A stretch of DNA of 64,000 bases from the NCBI GenBank assembly GCA_016177845.1, contig JACOUO010000011.1:576326-640325 (forward strand). The letters are read 5' to 3'. A model generated the notes under the pieces. That model was given only the letters and a program-made list of their open reading frames with translations, was not told the origin of the DNA and ran no database searches. The stretch comes from Deltaproteobacteria bacterium. GTDB taxonomy: Bacteria > Desulfobacterota > GWC2-55-46. Both the position numbers and the translations under genes were made by a program. This document shows, in pieces, positions 35,307-44,763 of the stretch (the first letter of the stretch is position 1; every line of letters begins with the position of its first letter).

Positions 35307-36167
35307 TTATATTTTGTGCACATCCCTGTGCCGTTTTCTTGCAACAGCTATATCAGAATTAATATCCTCGGCAAGCTTCTCGGCTATTACCACTGACCTG
35401 TGTTTGCCCCCGGTGCATCCGATGGCTATCGTAAGATAAGATTTGCCCTCTTTCCAGTACAGGGGGATGAGATAATCAAGAAAGTTCCTGAACCTGTTCA
35501 GGAACTCCTGTGACTGCTCATTGCCAAGCACGAACTTCTTTACCTCTTCGTCCGTACCGTCCAGCCATTTAAGTGAGTTGCTGAAGAACGGATTGGGCAG
35601 GAACCTTATATCCATGACAAGGTCGGCGTCGGTGGGTATGCCGTACTTGTAGCCGAATGAGATAAGGTTTATGATCATCTTCTCGGTTGTGACCGGGCCT
35701 GAAAAGTACTCCTTTATGGTGTCCCTCAGCTGATGTACCGTGAACTGGGTAGTGTCCACTACCTTATCGGCATGGGCCTTAAGCTCATTTAACATCTCCC
35801 GTTCCCTGAGTATGCCCTCAAGAGGGCTCTCGCTGGAAGCAAGAGGGTGCTTTCTCCTTGTTTCGCTGAACCTTCTTACAAGGGACTCGTCCGAAGCCTC
35901 AAGATAGAGTATCTCCACCTTGTAGCCTGATTTTTTCAATGTTTCAAAGACAGGGGTAAATTCCCTGAGGAACTCACGCTCCCTTACATCGACAACTGCC
36001 GCCACCTTGGCAATCTCGCCTGACTGCACAAGCTCAAGGAACTTGGGCAGAAGGGATACCGGCATATTATCAACGCAGAAAAACCCGAGGTCTTCGAGAG
36101 CCTTTATAGCCGTGCTTTTGCCTGACCCTGAAGGGCCGCTAAGCACCACCAGTCTAATATCCTTCAA
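35307..36167 (-). CDS. rapZ: RNase adapter protein RapZ (nucleotide-binding)
   Basis: A 286-residue protein with Walker A GPSGSGKST (11-19), YLEASDESLVRRFSETRRKHPL, and the C-terminal IAIGCTGGKHRSVVIAEKLA domain. In enterobacteria RapZ binds small RNAs and the GlmS precursor; in others it is a GTP/UDP-sugar-responsive regulator. Its place beside hprK and ptsN is conserved. It starts 6 bp after hprK. Confidence 0.95.
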   Translation of the reverse strand: MKDIRLVVLSGPSGSGKSTAIKALEDLGFFCVDNMPVSLLPKFLELVQSGEIAKVAAVVDVREREFLREFTPVFETLKKSGYKVEILYLEASDESLVRRFSETRRKHPLASSESPLEGILREREMLNELKAHADKVVDTTQFTVHQLRDTIKEYFSGPVTTEKMIINLISFGYKYGIPTDADLVMDIRFLPNPFFSNSLKWLDGTDEEVKKFVLGNEQSQEFLNRFRNFLDYLIPLYWKEGKSYLTIAIGCTGGKHRSVVIAEKLAEDINSDIAVARKRHRDVHKI

Positions 36168-36173
36168 ATATGT

Positions 36174-37112
36174 CTACCTTTTCAGACCTTTCATTGCGTT
36201 ATCAAGGTGCGCCTCAAGCGCCTTTGCTGAGTGATGGCCCATAATCTTGAGTATCTGGTTCCTTGCCGCTACCTCTACTATCGTGGCTACACTCCTGCCC
36301 GGGCTTACCGGAATCCTTAAATAAGGCAGTTCGACACCGAGGATGTTATATGTCTTCTCCTCAAAACCGAGCCGTTCGTACTCGCTGTCAGACTCCCACC
36401 TTACAAGCTCTACCACAAGGTCCATCTGCTTTTTTTCCCTGATGGCTGTAATGCCGTAAAGGTCTTTTATGTTTACTATCCCAAGGCCCCTTATCTCCAT
36501 GTGGTAGCGGATGATATCCGATGAAGTGCCGAAGAGCACGGAAGGAGGCATTTTTTTAACTATCACCACATCATCGGACACAAGCCTGAAGCCCCTTGAT
36601 ACGAGGTCAAGGGCGCATTCGCTTTTGCCTATGCCGCTCTTTCCGATGAGCAAAATTCCGACGCCAAGCACATCTACAAGAACGCCGTGGAGAGTTGTTG
36701 AAGGGGCAAGCCTCTCCTCAAGGTACTTTGTAATGCCTTCGATAAACGCAGATGAGCTGAAGCTTGTCTTGAAAAGAGGTATGTCTTTTTTCCGGCACAG
36801 GTTGAGCAGGAAATTAGGAGGCTCAAGCTGTCTGGTGACGATTATAGCCGGAATATCGGTCTTCTCAAGCACCCCGAGAGCGCGGGCAAGTTTTTCCGGC
36901 GGAAGGCTGGTTAAATATCCTATTTCGGCGGCGCCGAATATCTGGAGTCTGTCGGGATGAAGCTCTTCGAGGAGACCGGTCAAAAGCAGGCCCGGCTTTT
37001 GTATGCGGGAAGTCGTTACTTCTCTGGTCAGGCCCTTTTCGCCTGCTACAAGCTCCAGGCGAAATTCTTCAAGCTGGCGAGCCTCCAGAAATTCCTTTAC
37101 AGGAACACCCAT
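36174..37112 (-). CDS. hprK: HPr kinase/phosphorylase
   Basis: A 312-residue bifunctional enzyme that phosphorylates HPr on serine and reverses this with phosphate. The N-terminal DRTGG-like domain is followed by the kinase domain with Walker A IGKSGIGKSECAL (about 156-168), RLVSDDVVIVKK, and the signature IRYHMEIRGLGIVNIKDLYG. A C-terminal P-SGR-like segment (PVSPGRSVATIVEVAARN) is present. Complete. Confidence 0.95.
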   Translation of the reverse strand: MGVPVKEFLEARQLEEFRLELVAGEKGLTREVTTSRIQKPGLLLTGLLEELHPDRLQIFGAAEIGYLTSLPPEKLARALGVLEKTDIPAIIVTRQLEPPNFLLNLCRKKDIPLFKTSFSSSAFIEGITKYLEERLAPSTTLHGVLVDVLGVGILLIGKSGIGKSECALDLVSRGFRLVSDDVVIVKKMPPSVLFGTSSDIIRYHMEIRGLGIVNIKDLYGITAIREKKQMDLVVELVRWESDSEYERLGFEEKTYNILGVELPYLRIPVSPGRSVATIVEVAARNQILKIMGHHSAKALEAHLDNAMKGLKR

Positions 37113-37154
37113 TTTTAATTACCTTGTTTGTTTGTCTGTTTTATAAAAATCCTT

Positions 37155-37625
37155 TTAAGCAATTCCTGTCTTTCTCTCCGCCTCTGTTATAATCCTGAAT
37201 ATCTCAGAGCTGTCCTGCGCGCTCATGAGCTTGCCTCTGAAGTCATGGTTCTTGAGAAGGTGGGATATCGAAGCAAGTACCTTAAGATGCGCCGCTGCGG
37301 AATTCTCAGGAGCTATTATAAGGAAGAAGATGTATACCGGCATATTGTCCATTGAATTGAACTCAACACCTCTCCTGCTCCTGCCGAAGAATACGATTAT
37401 CTCCCTTAATCCCCTGATCTTGCCGTGGGGTATGGCAACGCCATGCCCTATGCCTGTGGTCCCGAGCTTCTCCCTTTCAAGGAGGGCGGTCATAACCCTC
37501 TCCTTTTCAAGGTATTTTATCTTGGATAATACGCCCGTTACCATTTCATCCAGGAGGTCGTTCTTGCTCCTGGCCTTCAGGTCGGCAATAATGCAATCCT
37601 GCCTTAAGACATCCGCCAGCCTCAT
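37155..37625 (-). CDS. ptsN: Nitrogen-regulatory PTS enzyme IIA (PtsN)
   Basis: A 156-residue PTS EIIA type 2 domain. Active His67 is in TTGIGHGVAIPHGKI. Other family segments are ARSKNDLLDEMV, FFGRSRRGVEFNSMDNMPVYIFFLIIAPENSAAAHLKVLASISHLLK, and a C-terminal helix. PtsN is a regulatory phosphocarrier for potassium and nitrogen responses. It sits between hpf and hprK. Confidence 0.93.
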   Translation of the reverse strand: MRLADVLRQDCIIADLKARSKNDLLDEMVTGVLSKIKYLEKERVMTALLEREKLGTTGIGHGVAIPHGKIRGLREIIVFFGRSRRGVEFNSMDNMPVYIFFLIIAPENSAAAHLKVLASISHLLKNHDFRGKLMSAQDSSEIFRIITEAERKTGIA

Positions 37626-37672
37626 ACCGAACCACCTTGATCAAACTGAATGCGAAGCCCGGACCTTTTTAC

Positions 37673-37701
37673 GGCCCGGGCGGCATTCCTGCGCCCGGGC
37701 C
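37673..37701 (-). repeat. GC-rich perfect hairpin between hpf and ptsN
   Basis: GGCCCGGGCG (37673-37682) and CGCCCGGGCC (37692-37701) are perfect 10-base arms around nine bases. No T-run follows, so it is more likely an RNA processing or stabilising structure, or a weak attenuator, than a full terminator. A nearby GCCCGG (about 37657) could compete for pairing. Confidence 0.55.
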
Positions 37702-37730
37702 ATAGCCAAATCCCATAAAATAACTACAGC

Positions 37731-38252
37731 TTATTTACTTGTTTCTATAAGGCCGTAATCACCGTCCTGAAGCCTGTAAATTACATTAATATTGCTTGTA
37801 TTTGAGTCTGTAAATACGAGGAAATCAGTTTTAGCTATATCCATCTGAAGGGCTGCCTCTTCAACGGACATGGGCTTGAGGAAAACATTTTCTTTCTTTA
37901 CTATCCTCGGGCGTATGCCGGGGGCTGCCTCAGCAGGGGCCGCTCCGTAGCGTATGCTTGAGTTGTGATGGTCCTTTACCTTTTCCTTATGCTTTCTTAC
38001 CTGGTTCTCAACCTTGTCTATACCCATATCGATTGCGGCATAAAGGTCAGAAGTATCTCCCTGGCCTTTTAAGGTAACACCATTGGCTGTAACCGTAATA
38101 TCGGCTATCTGCCTGATCTTCTCAACTGAAAGGACCCAATGCACCTCAATGGGCTCAACAAGGTATTTAGCTAACCTCTCAGTCTTCTCCTCGGCGTACT
38201 TCCTCAGGGCTTCAGAGGAATCCATATGCCTGAAAGTAACTGTAATGTTCAT
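37731..38252 (-). CDS. hpf: Ribosome hibernation-promoting factor, long form
   Basis: A 173-residue protein. The N-terminal domain (1-100) has the HPF/YfiA fold, MNITVTFRHMDSSEALRKYAEEKTERLAKYL. The C-terminal domain (about 115-173) has the long-HPF dimerisation motif IVKKENVFLKPMSVEEAALQMDIAKTDFLVFTDSNTSNINVIYRLQDGDYGLIE. Long HPF dimerises 70S ribosomes into inactive 100S particles. It follows rpoN by 260 bp, which holds its own candidate promoter. Confidence 0.95.
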   Translation of the reverse strand: MNITVTFRHMDSSEALRKYAEEKTERLAKYLVEPIEVHWVLSVEKIRQIADITVTANGVTLKGQGDTSDLYAAIDMGIDKVENQVRKHKEKVKDHHNSSIRYGAAPAEAAPGIRPRIVKKENVFLKPMSVEEAALQMDIAKTDFLVFTDSNTSNINVIYRLQDGDYGLIETSK

Positions 38253-38350
38253 GTCCTAACCTCCGGTTTTAAATTCTTCACTACTCCCCTGCGCTGGGAG
38301 AAAATTACGCTGGGTAAATCAATGATTTTTATATTGAGCTTAACCTATTT

Positions 38351-38379
38351 CTTTTAAGCTTAAATACGGCAAAAGTCAA
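38351..38379 (-). promoter_or_regulatory. Candidate hpf promoter
   Basis: On the minus strand TTGACT (38379-38374), 17 bases and TAAAAG (38356-38351) lie about 100 bp upstream of the hpf start. The -10 is a weak match. Nothing else notable is seen in this 260-bp gap. Confidence 0.35.
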
Positions 38380-38512
38380 TAAAACTTAACAGGGAACATA
38401 AAAATACAGACCCGCCTGAAAACATTCTGTTGCAGGGGGCACATCATGTATTTCCCTTTATGATTAGTTACATGAGAAAGAACGGCAAAAGGCAGAAACT
38501 GCCCGGGAATGC

Positions 38513-39958
38513 TTAGTAATGGACCTTTCTTCTGCTTGATGAAAGAAACCCTAAGGCCTCTCTGTATTTCGTGGCAGTGCGCCTTGCCACGACAATGCCC
38601 GACTCCTTTAGCCTCTCGACTATCTGCTGGTCGCTCAGAGGGTTTTTGGTATCCTCAGCCTTTATTATATCCTTAACTTTCTCTTTTATGTACTCGGTAG
38701 CGATATCGCTTCCGTCTTCCTTGCTCATGCCTGTAGAAAAAAAGTACTTAAGCTCAAATATTCCCCTCGGCGTCTGCACATATTTATTGGAGGTCACCCT
38801 GCTTACGGTTGACTCATGAACCCCTATCTCTTCGGCCACATCCTTAAGCACAAGTGGCTTTAAGAACTTAAGCCCTTTATCGAGGAATTCCCTCTGAAAC
38901 TTAACTATACACTCAACGACCCTGTATATTGTCCTCTGCCTCTGGTGAACGCTCTTTATGAGCCACACGGCGCTCCTGAGCTTATCCTGAATATATCCTT
39001 TAGCCTTATCGGGCACAGAGCCGTCACCCTTTAGAAGCTGCCTGTAATAAGAGCTTATCTTGAGTTTGGGCATCCCGTCTTCGTTAAGGGATATCACATA
39101 CTCATCGCCTATCTTATGGATATATATGTCAGGCACTATTGTCCTGGACTCCGCGTCTGTCCCATAGCCTGAGCCGGGAGAAGGGTTCAAGGATTTATTT
39201 ATGGTCTTAACGGCCTCATAGACTTCCTCTAAGCTTATCCCTAAGGCCTTTGCTATCACCTTATAATTTTTTCTGGCAAGGGTTGAAAGATGTACGGCTA
39301 TTATCTCTTCTACTACAGTATCCCGTACCGGAAGGCTGGTCGCCTGTATCAGGAGGCATTCCCTCAGGTTGCGGGAGCCTGCCCCAAGCGGGTCGAAATG
39401 CTGGATTATTGAGAGCACTTTTTCTACAAGTTCAGGCGCTGAGCCTGTTACCCTGGATATTTCGGCGATGGTAGCGGCTTCCAGTTCGGCTTCGCTCATC
39501 TCCTTCTGTTCTATGAGCCTTAAGTATCCGTCCTCGTCGATATTGCCTATTATGAATTCGCCTATCCTTAACTCTTCTTCGGGCATGCACTGCATCATGA
39601 GCTGCCACATCAGGTGCTCGTTTAGGCTTCCGCCTGAGGAAGAGAGGTTGCCCATGAAATCATCATCTTCCTTCTCGTTGAAGTCTATGCCCGGCGCCCT
39701 GAAGTCAGAGTCGCTCTGGTCCTGAAGATAAGCCTCCCAATCGACTTCCGGTTTTTCGGGAGTCTCAGGGGCTGGCGCGTCCTGATCGACTTCGGGCTCG
39801 ACATTGTCTTCAAGAACGGGATTGGTCTGGACCTCTTCCCTTACCAGGTCAACAAGTTCCAGCCTTGATAACTGCAGCAGTTTTATCGCAAGCTGCAGCT
39901 GAGGGGTCATTACAAGATTTTGGGTGAGCTTTAGTTCCTGCTTAAGTTCGTATGCCAT
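38513..39958 (-). CDS. rpoN: RNA polymerase sigma-54 factor
   Basis: A 481-residue RpoN. The N-terminal Gln/Leu-rich activator-interacting region is MAYELKQELKLTQNLVMTPQLQLAIKLLQLSRLELVDLV. An acidic linker and the core-binding domain (FDPLGAGSRNLRECLLIQ) follow. The C-terminal DNA-binding part includes DVAEEIGVHESTVSRVTSNKYVQTPRGIFELKYFFS and an RpoN box ARRTATKYRE (458-467). It recognises -24/-12 promoters such as the one at 4501-4516. It follows lptB by 27 bp. Confidence 0.97.
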   Translation of the reverse strand: MAYELKQELKLTQNLVMTPQLQLAIKLLQLSRLELVDLVREEVQTNPVLEDNVEPEVDQDAPAPETPEKPEVDWEAYLQDQSDSDFRAPGIDFNEKEDDDFMGNLSSSGGSLNEHLMWQLMMQCMPEEELRIGEFIIGNIDEDGYLRLIEQKEMSEAELEAATIAEISRVTGSAPELVEKVLSIIQHFDPLGAGSRNLRECLLIQATSLPVRDTVVEEIIAVHLSTLARKNYKVIAKALGISLEEVYEAVKTINKSLNPSPGSGYGTDAESRTIVPDIYIHKIGDEYVISLNEDGMPKLKISSYYRQLLKGDGSVPDKAKGYIQDKLRSAVWLIKSVHQRQRTIYRVVECIVKFQREFLDKGLKFLKPLVLKDVAEEIGVHESTVSRVTSNKYVQTPRGIFELKYFFSTGMSKEDGSDIATEYIKEKVKDIIKAEDTKNPLSDQQIVERLKESGIVVARRTATKYREALGFLSSSRRKVHY

Positions 39959-39985
39959 AGTTGCCTTGGGTAGATTTTATGGAAC

Positions 39986-40708
39986 TTACAGCCTGAATTT
40001 CTCTCCAAGATATACTTCCCTGACCTTCCTGCTGTCAAGTATCTCAGTGGGAGAGCCTGCCTTGATGAGCTTGCCGCTCCCGATTATATAAGCCCTGTCG
40101 CATATGCCAAGGGTCGCGCCGACATTATGGTCTGTTACAAGTATGCCGATGCCTTTTCTCTTAAGCTCAAGCATTATGTCCTGAATATCGCCTACGGCTA
40201 TGGGGTCGATGCCTGAGAACGGCTCATCGAGAAGTAAAAACGAAGGCGAATTTACAAGCGCCCTTGCTATCTCTACCCTTCTTCTTTCGCCGCCTGAGAG
40301 GGCAAACGCCTTTGATTTTGCTATATGGAGGACCCCAAGCTCATCCATGAGCCTCTCAAGCCTTGCGTTTACCTCAGCCCTCGGGATATCAAGGAATTCG
40401 ATAATCGACCTTATATTCTCTTCAACAGTAAGTTTTCTGAATACCGAGGCTTCCTGGGGCAGGTAGCTTATTCCGTTACGCGCCCTTTCGTACATCGGCA
40501 TATCCGTTATGTCTTTATCGCCGAGCATCACCTTTCCTTCATCAGGAGGTATCAGCCCGACTATCATGTAAAACGATGTAGTTTTACCGGCTCCGTTAGG
40601 CCCGAGAAGCCCTACTATCTCACCGGGTTCAATATGAAGGCTTACCCCGTCAACGACCTTCCTTTTCTTGAAGGTCTTAACGAGACCCTTTACAGCGAGC
40701 TTCTTCAC
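39986..40708 (-). CDS. lptB: LPS export ABC transporter ATPase LptB
   Basis: A 240-residue ABC ATPase powering LPS extraction: Walker [14 protein letters not shown]-loop [19 protein letters not shown], signature [15 protein letters not shown], Walker [17 protein letters not shown], and the switch His in LVTDHNV. These are the LptB-specific sequences. It starts with GTG at 40708, 32 bp inside the end of lptA. Confidence 0.96.
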   Translation of the reverse strand: MKKLAVKGLVKTFKKRKVVDGVSLHIEPGEIVGLLGPNGAGKTTSFYMIVGLIPPDEGKVMLGDKDITDMPMYERARNGISYLPQEASVFRKLTVEENIRSIIEFLDIPRAEVNARLERLMDELGVLHIAKSKAFALSGGERRRVEIARALVNSPSFLLLDEPFSGIDPIAVGDIQDIMLELKRKGIGILVTDHNVGATLGICDRAYIIGSGKLIKAGSPTEILDSRKVREVYLGEKFRL

Positions 40709-41237
40709 TTATCGGCTTCTCCCCGGCTTTGTTATCCTGTGGGCAGTTCTTGTCAGGCATTATCACTGCCTTTACCCTGCTCCCCTTCTCGCTCTCTACA
40801 AGGGCATTGTCCTGGTCGATATAGACGGTAATCTTATCGCCCTTTATCATATCGGTGCACTGCTTTACCTGAGGCCTTCCGGTGAGGACTATTATCCTGT
40901 CCAGCCTGTTATAGACAGCCTTGTCGGATGTGGAGGTCTTCTCCTGCTGAAATATCCTTACATTGCCGGTTGCCTCTATCTCTTTTACATCCTTATTCTC
41001 ATCGTACCTGATAAAAAGCTCATCGGAGCAGAGAGTGAAGTCCTCTACCGCCACCACATTACCCTTGAACACGACCATATTGTCGCTTGTCTTAGCCTCC
41101 ATTATATCGGAAGTTACGGTAACGGGCTTTTTAGGGGCCTCTTTCTTTTTCGTCTCTACAGCGGCTCCGACTGCGATTGAATGGAAAAGCACGGCTGAGA
41201 ATAATAATGCGGCAAAAGAACTTTTATGCTTGGTCAT
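40677..41237 (-). CDS. lptA: LPS periplasmic bridge protein LptA
   Basis: A 186-residue periplasmic protein with a signal peptide (to about HSIAVGAA) and an OstA/LptA beta-jellyroll: [71 protein letters not shown]. It carries LPS across the periplasm. Its start overlaps the lptC stop by four bases. Confidence 0.9.
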   Translation of the reverse strand: MTKHKSSFAALLFSAVLFHSIAVGAAVETKKKEAPKKPVTVTSDIMEAKTSDNMVVFKGNVVAVEDFTLCSDELFIRYDENKDVKEIEATGNVRIFQQEKTSTSDKAVYNRLDRIIVLTGRPQVKQCTDMIKGDKITVYIDQDNALVESEKGSRVKAVIMPDKNCPQDNKAGEKPISEEARCKGSR

Positions 41238-41809
41238 GAAGCACCTTTTACGGAGGTATCGCTAAATACCGCCCTTACATTCTTCAATAATTGAAAACTC
41301 TGCTTGTCAACCTCGGCCAAAAGCCCGACCCCTTTAATATTCATTCCCTTTGAGCTTAACTCAACCTCGGCATCGGTCGTTATGACCTTTGTCTTCATCG
41401 AATAATTCAGGCTCTCCGTAGCTACTCTGTAGCCTTCCTCCGAATTCACGACTACATTGCCTGTGACAGTCACCTCTCCGGTGCCTTCCTTAAAACGGCC
41501 CTCGGCTGCCTTAAGGGTGTAAGGCTCACCCTGCTTTGAGAAGAACACAAGGGTCACATTGCTAAGTATCGTCAAATCCACATCTTTGGTGCGTTTGGCT
41601 GAATCCGCCACAAGCTCCCACTCTATCCGGCCTTCGCTATTCGTGCCAGAGTAGTGGATTTTTTCTATTTTTACCTCGAATTTCCTGTCCTGATTAAAAG
41701 TGACCTTGTAGCTGTCCTTTGTCTCGTAATGGACAAAAACCAAGGCCGTAAGACCTATTATGGAAAGAGCGATAAACGCTAAAAGGGAAATCCTTATCTT
41801 TCGGTTCAT
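41234..41809 (-). CDS. lptC: LPS export protein LptC
   Basis: A 191-residue bitopic inner-membrane protein with an N-terminal membrane helix (about 6-26, ISLLAFIALSIIGLTALVFV) and a periplasmic jellyroll (KVEKIHYSGTN-like region, VTLVFFSKQGEPYTLKAAEGRFKEGTGEVTVTGNVVVNSEEGYRVATESLNYSMKTKVITTDAEVEL). It receives LPS from the LptB2FG complex and hands it to LptA. About 155 bp separate it from kdsC. Confidence 0.88.
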   Translation of the reverse strand: MNRKIRISLLAFIALSIIGLTALVFVHYETKDSYKVTFNQDRKFEVKIEKIHYSGTNSEGRIEWELVADSAKRTKDVDLTILSNVTLVFFSKQGEPYTLKAAEGRFKEGTGEVTVTGNVVVNSEEGYRVATESLNYSMKTKVITTDAEVELSSKGMNIKGVGLLAEVDKQSFQLLKNVRAVFSDTSVKGAS

Positions 41810-41964
41810 AAAGATATCAACAATACCGCAAAGCCGTTAAACGCTCTATTTTTCAAATATTTACAGGATTTTTTCATCACCTGTTCCAAGTATAGCAAAA
41901 ATTATACCATCAGCAAATTGATGATGTAAAGATTTTTCAGGTTCACAAGACCTGTACGGTTTGA

Positions 41965-42504
41965 CTATCTCAGGTAATGGCTCATTATCTCATCCCATTT
42001 GCCCTTTGCCTTAAGCACCACCTCAGCAACTTCTCTTACCGCTCCCCTGCCGCCTTTTTTCGCGGCGACATAATCCGCCATTGCCTTGACCTCATCAACC
42101 CCGTCCGCCACAGTAGCCGAGAAGCCGACCCTTTTTATGACAGGCAGGTCTATTATATCATCCCCCATATAGGCTATCTCTTTCGGGGTGATAGACTTGC
42201 TCTTAAGTATCTCCTCAAAGGCGCTCAGCTTATCTTTCCTGCCAAGATACACAAGCTCAATCCCAAGATTATCCGCCCTGTACTTTACTACATTCGACTC
42301 CCTTGCGGAAAGGATGCCTACCTCTATGCCTGCCCTCATCAGGAGCTTTATTCCGTGGCCGTCCCTCACATCAAAAAACTTGGTCTCCTGCCCTGAATCA
42401 TTGTAGATAATGCGCCCGTCTGTCAAAACCCCGTCAACATCGAATATAAAGAGCCTCACAGGCCTTATCTTCTCAATTATCTCTTCCTTAAGTACGGCTT
42501 TCAT
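41965..42504 (-). CDS. kdsC: KDO-8-phosphate phosphatase KdsC
   Basis: A 179-residue C0-type HAD phosphatase that makes KDO for LPS core. The nucleophile motif is FDVDGVLTDGRI; other blocks are FDVRDGHGIKLLMRAGIEVGILSARES, VYLGRKDKLSAFEEIL and AYMGDDIIDLPVIKRVG. AGGAG touches an ATG at 42510 and sits six bases before the ATG at 42504, so 42504 is preferred. It heads the kdsC-lptCAB-rpoN series. Confidence 0.93.
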   Translation of the reverse strand: MKAVLKEEIIEKIRPVRLFIFDVDGVLTDGRIIYNDSGQETKFFDVRDGHGIKLLMRAGIEVGILSARESNVVKYRADNLGIELVYLGRKDKLSAFEEILKSKSITPKEIAYMGDDIIDLPVIKRVGFSATVADGVDEVKAMADYVAAKKGGRGAVREVAEVVLKAKGKWDEIMSHYLR

Positions 42505-42539
42505 CAACATCTCCTGTCTGTCTCTTTAATCTGTTTTTA

Positions 42540-44657
42540 TTATTTAACAAGGCTCTCAGCCCTTATTTTAAAGCTCATTTTAAGGCTCCCTTCACTGTCA
42601 AACTCAAGGGGGAAAAGAAAGGTAAGGCATGAGCCCTGATAAATCTTTTCAAATCCTCCCTCAGAGAGCGAGACCGTATGGACGGGGAACCTCCAGAGCT
42701 TTGCGCCCCTATCAAGCTCAATTGTGGCTACTACCCCCACATGAGAGTCCACAAGGCTTAATTTTTTGATATCCTCCATCTCTCCGATACTTCCAAGCCC
42801 TATGCCTGACCCATCAATCATCTCAGGGATTGACCTGTAGAAGCAGGCCGGCCCGTCACAGCACGGCAGTATCAGGTTAAGCTCGACCCCGAAATAACGT
42901 CCCTCTTTATGCGGCCCTTTTACCACATAATCGACCTTGAAGGCGTTTGAGCCGACTGCCCTTATTTCTTTATTTACGAAGAATTCTTCCCCGCTTACCC
43001 TTCCCATCCTTGAAAGGGAGAGCGCCTTGTCCCTTATTGACCAGTCATATTTGCCGAGCTGGAAATCTCCAAGCTCTTCATATGTATTTGAGTAAAAATT
43101 ATCGATGGTCTCATTCTGCCCGATTATATGGTCTACGAATGAGGCCCTCCTGACCTTGTCGTACTTCAGGTATCTTTCCAGCCCTTCTTCCTTGACCTTT
43201 ATAATATCGTGTATGCTCTTTGCCCCGATGTGGCTCTCCCCGGTATCCCTTTTCTCAAGCTTGTAATGGTAGCCCTCGTACCACCTTGTAAGGGTATTGG
43301 AGAGGTTCACTGCCTTAGGCTTGAAATCAAGCTCAAATAGATGGCCTCCGTTACGGGGGCTGAAGAAAAGGTTTAAGTCCCTCGTCCTCATTATGACTTC
43401 CTTGTGATTATCAGCGTCCATATCAGTATCAAGGAAGAGCGGCTCATCATCCTTGAACTCCCAGTCGGAGATGGCAAGGTTCTCCGCTGTCAGCAGGTTT
43501 TTATATACCTCAGTCCTTAAATGCGGCAAATAAAGTCCGCCGAAGACCCCGTGCCAGTACGCGTCATTGCACTGCGCTTTATGGAGGGCGTGCTCCGCGT
43601 TATTGATTATGTCGTCATTCCTGCCGCTGTCTGTCTGGTTCTGAATAAGCCTGCTTATGTGGAGCATCCTTTTGTGCATCCAGTTTGCTTCATGGTATTT
43701 GGCAAAGAAGTTCCTCCAGATGCCGCCCTGGAGAAATCTCCTGATCCTGTCGCCCTGCTCCCAGTGTTTGACCTCATCTATAAGCTGGGTATAGTCCCTT
43801 GAGGCTTCGGCAGGCAAAGACCACTCGCCCATCTCCATATATGAAGTGGTTGGCAGATATATCTGGCCGATCGGCTCTTCGTTGTCCATGTAGTCGCCAA
43901 GGCTTGCCGGCTTAAGCCACTCTGAATTATGCTCAAGCGTCCTGAAAAAGTTCTCAAGCCAGCCTTCTTCAAAAACCCATTTGTATGTCTCAGGCCAGCT
44001 CCCGAATTTTTCCCCGTCATCTCCGTAGATGGCGGCATTGCCTTTCTTTAAAAAGTGATTAAGCCCTTTCAGATGCCCTTCGAGATGGTCAAGGGTCTTG
44101 AACGGGATAAGGTATCTAAGGGCTTCGCTTCCGGGAAATATCTTTATCACATCCCCCTGGTCCTCGGTAATGTAGTACCCGCCAAGGTCTTGCCTCTTAA
44201 GCCCTGATTTTATGAAGTGGTAGTCATCGACTACAAGATACTCAAGCCCTGCTTTTTTAATGGTGGTTGGAAGGGTCGGCTCCCATACCCTTTCGGCAAG
44301 CCAGATTCCCCTTGGCCTCACCCTGAAGAGCGCCTCTATCCTGTCTGAAAAAGATGTTATCTGGCGGTATCTGTCCTTCTCGGATAAGACTGAGAGCACC
44401 GGCTCGTAATAGCCGCCTCCCATTATCTCGACCTGTCCGGCTGAGACCATTGGCTGTAACAGTTCAATATACTCAGGGTGGTTTCTCACCATCCAGTCAA
44501 GCAGGAACCCTGTATTGTGGAGCGATAATTTTATTGTGGGATGCCTTGAGAGCGCCTCAAGGAAAGGCCAATATGATTTCTGGTAGGATTCCTCGATTAC
44601 ATTTTCAAAATTTCCGATAGGCTGATGATTATGGATGCAGAAGACAAAATATGTCAT
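42540..44657 (-). CDS. Glycoside hydrolase family 57, 4-alpha-glucanotransferase type
   Basis: A 705-residue GH57 enzyme. Conserved regions in order are HNHQP (9-13), GGGYYEP, GIWLAERVWEP with the nucleophile Glu122, and YGDDGEKFG with the acid/base Asp at 213 or 214. These positions nearly coincide with those I know for the Thermococcus litoralis 4-alpha-glucanotransferase. C-terminal DUF1925- and DUF1926-like beta domains follow (for example FFSPRNGGHLFELDFKPKAVNLSNTLTRWYEGYH). It would rearrange or hydrolyse alpha-1,4-glucans in the cytoplasm, probably in glycogen turnover. Confidence 0.9.
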   Translation of the reverse strand: MTYFVFCIHNHQPIGNFENVIEESYQKSYWPFLEALSRHPTIKLSLHNTGFLLDWMVRNHPEYIELLQPMVSAGQVEIMGGGYYEPVLSVLSEKDRYRQITSFSDRIEALFRVRPRGIWLAERVWEPTLPTTIKKAGLEYLVVDDYHFIKSGLKRQDLGGYYITEDQGDVIKIFPGSEALRYLIPFKTLDHLEGHLKGLNHFLKKGNAAIYGDDGEKFGSWPETYKWVFEEGWLENFFRTLEHNSEWLKPASLGDYMDNEEPIGQIYLPTTSYMEMGEWSLPAEASRDYTQLIDEVKHWEQGDRIRRFLQGGIWRNFFAKYHEANWMHKRMLHISRLIQNQTDSGRNDDIINNAEHALHKAQCNDAYWHGVFGGLYLPHLRTEVYKNLLTAENLAISDWEFKDDEPLFLDTDMDADNHKEVIMRTRDLNLFFSPRNGGHLFELDFKPKAVNLSNTLTRWYEGYHYKLEKRDTGESHIGAKSIHDIIKVKEEGLERYLKYDKVRRASFVDHIIGQNETIDNFYSNTYEELGDFQLGKYDWSIRDKALSLSRMGRVSGEEFFVNKEIRAVGSNAFKVDYVVKGPHKEGRYFGVELNLILPCCDGPACFYRSIPEMIDGSGIGLGSIGEMEDIKKLSLVDSHVGVVATIELDRGAKLWRFPVHTVSLSEGGFEKIYQGSCLTFLFPLEFDSEGSLKMSFKIRAESLVK

Positions 44658-44763
44658 TAGGTTATGGCCTCCTGTCAGGAACGGCGTAAAATTTTTGATT
44701 CCGGCGCAAAATGGGGGCTATCGAAACCCGTGGAGAGTCGAAATAAAATTTTTCGGCAAACGA

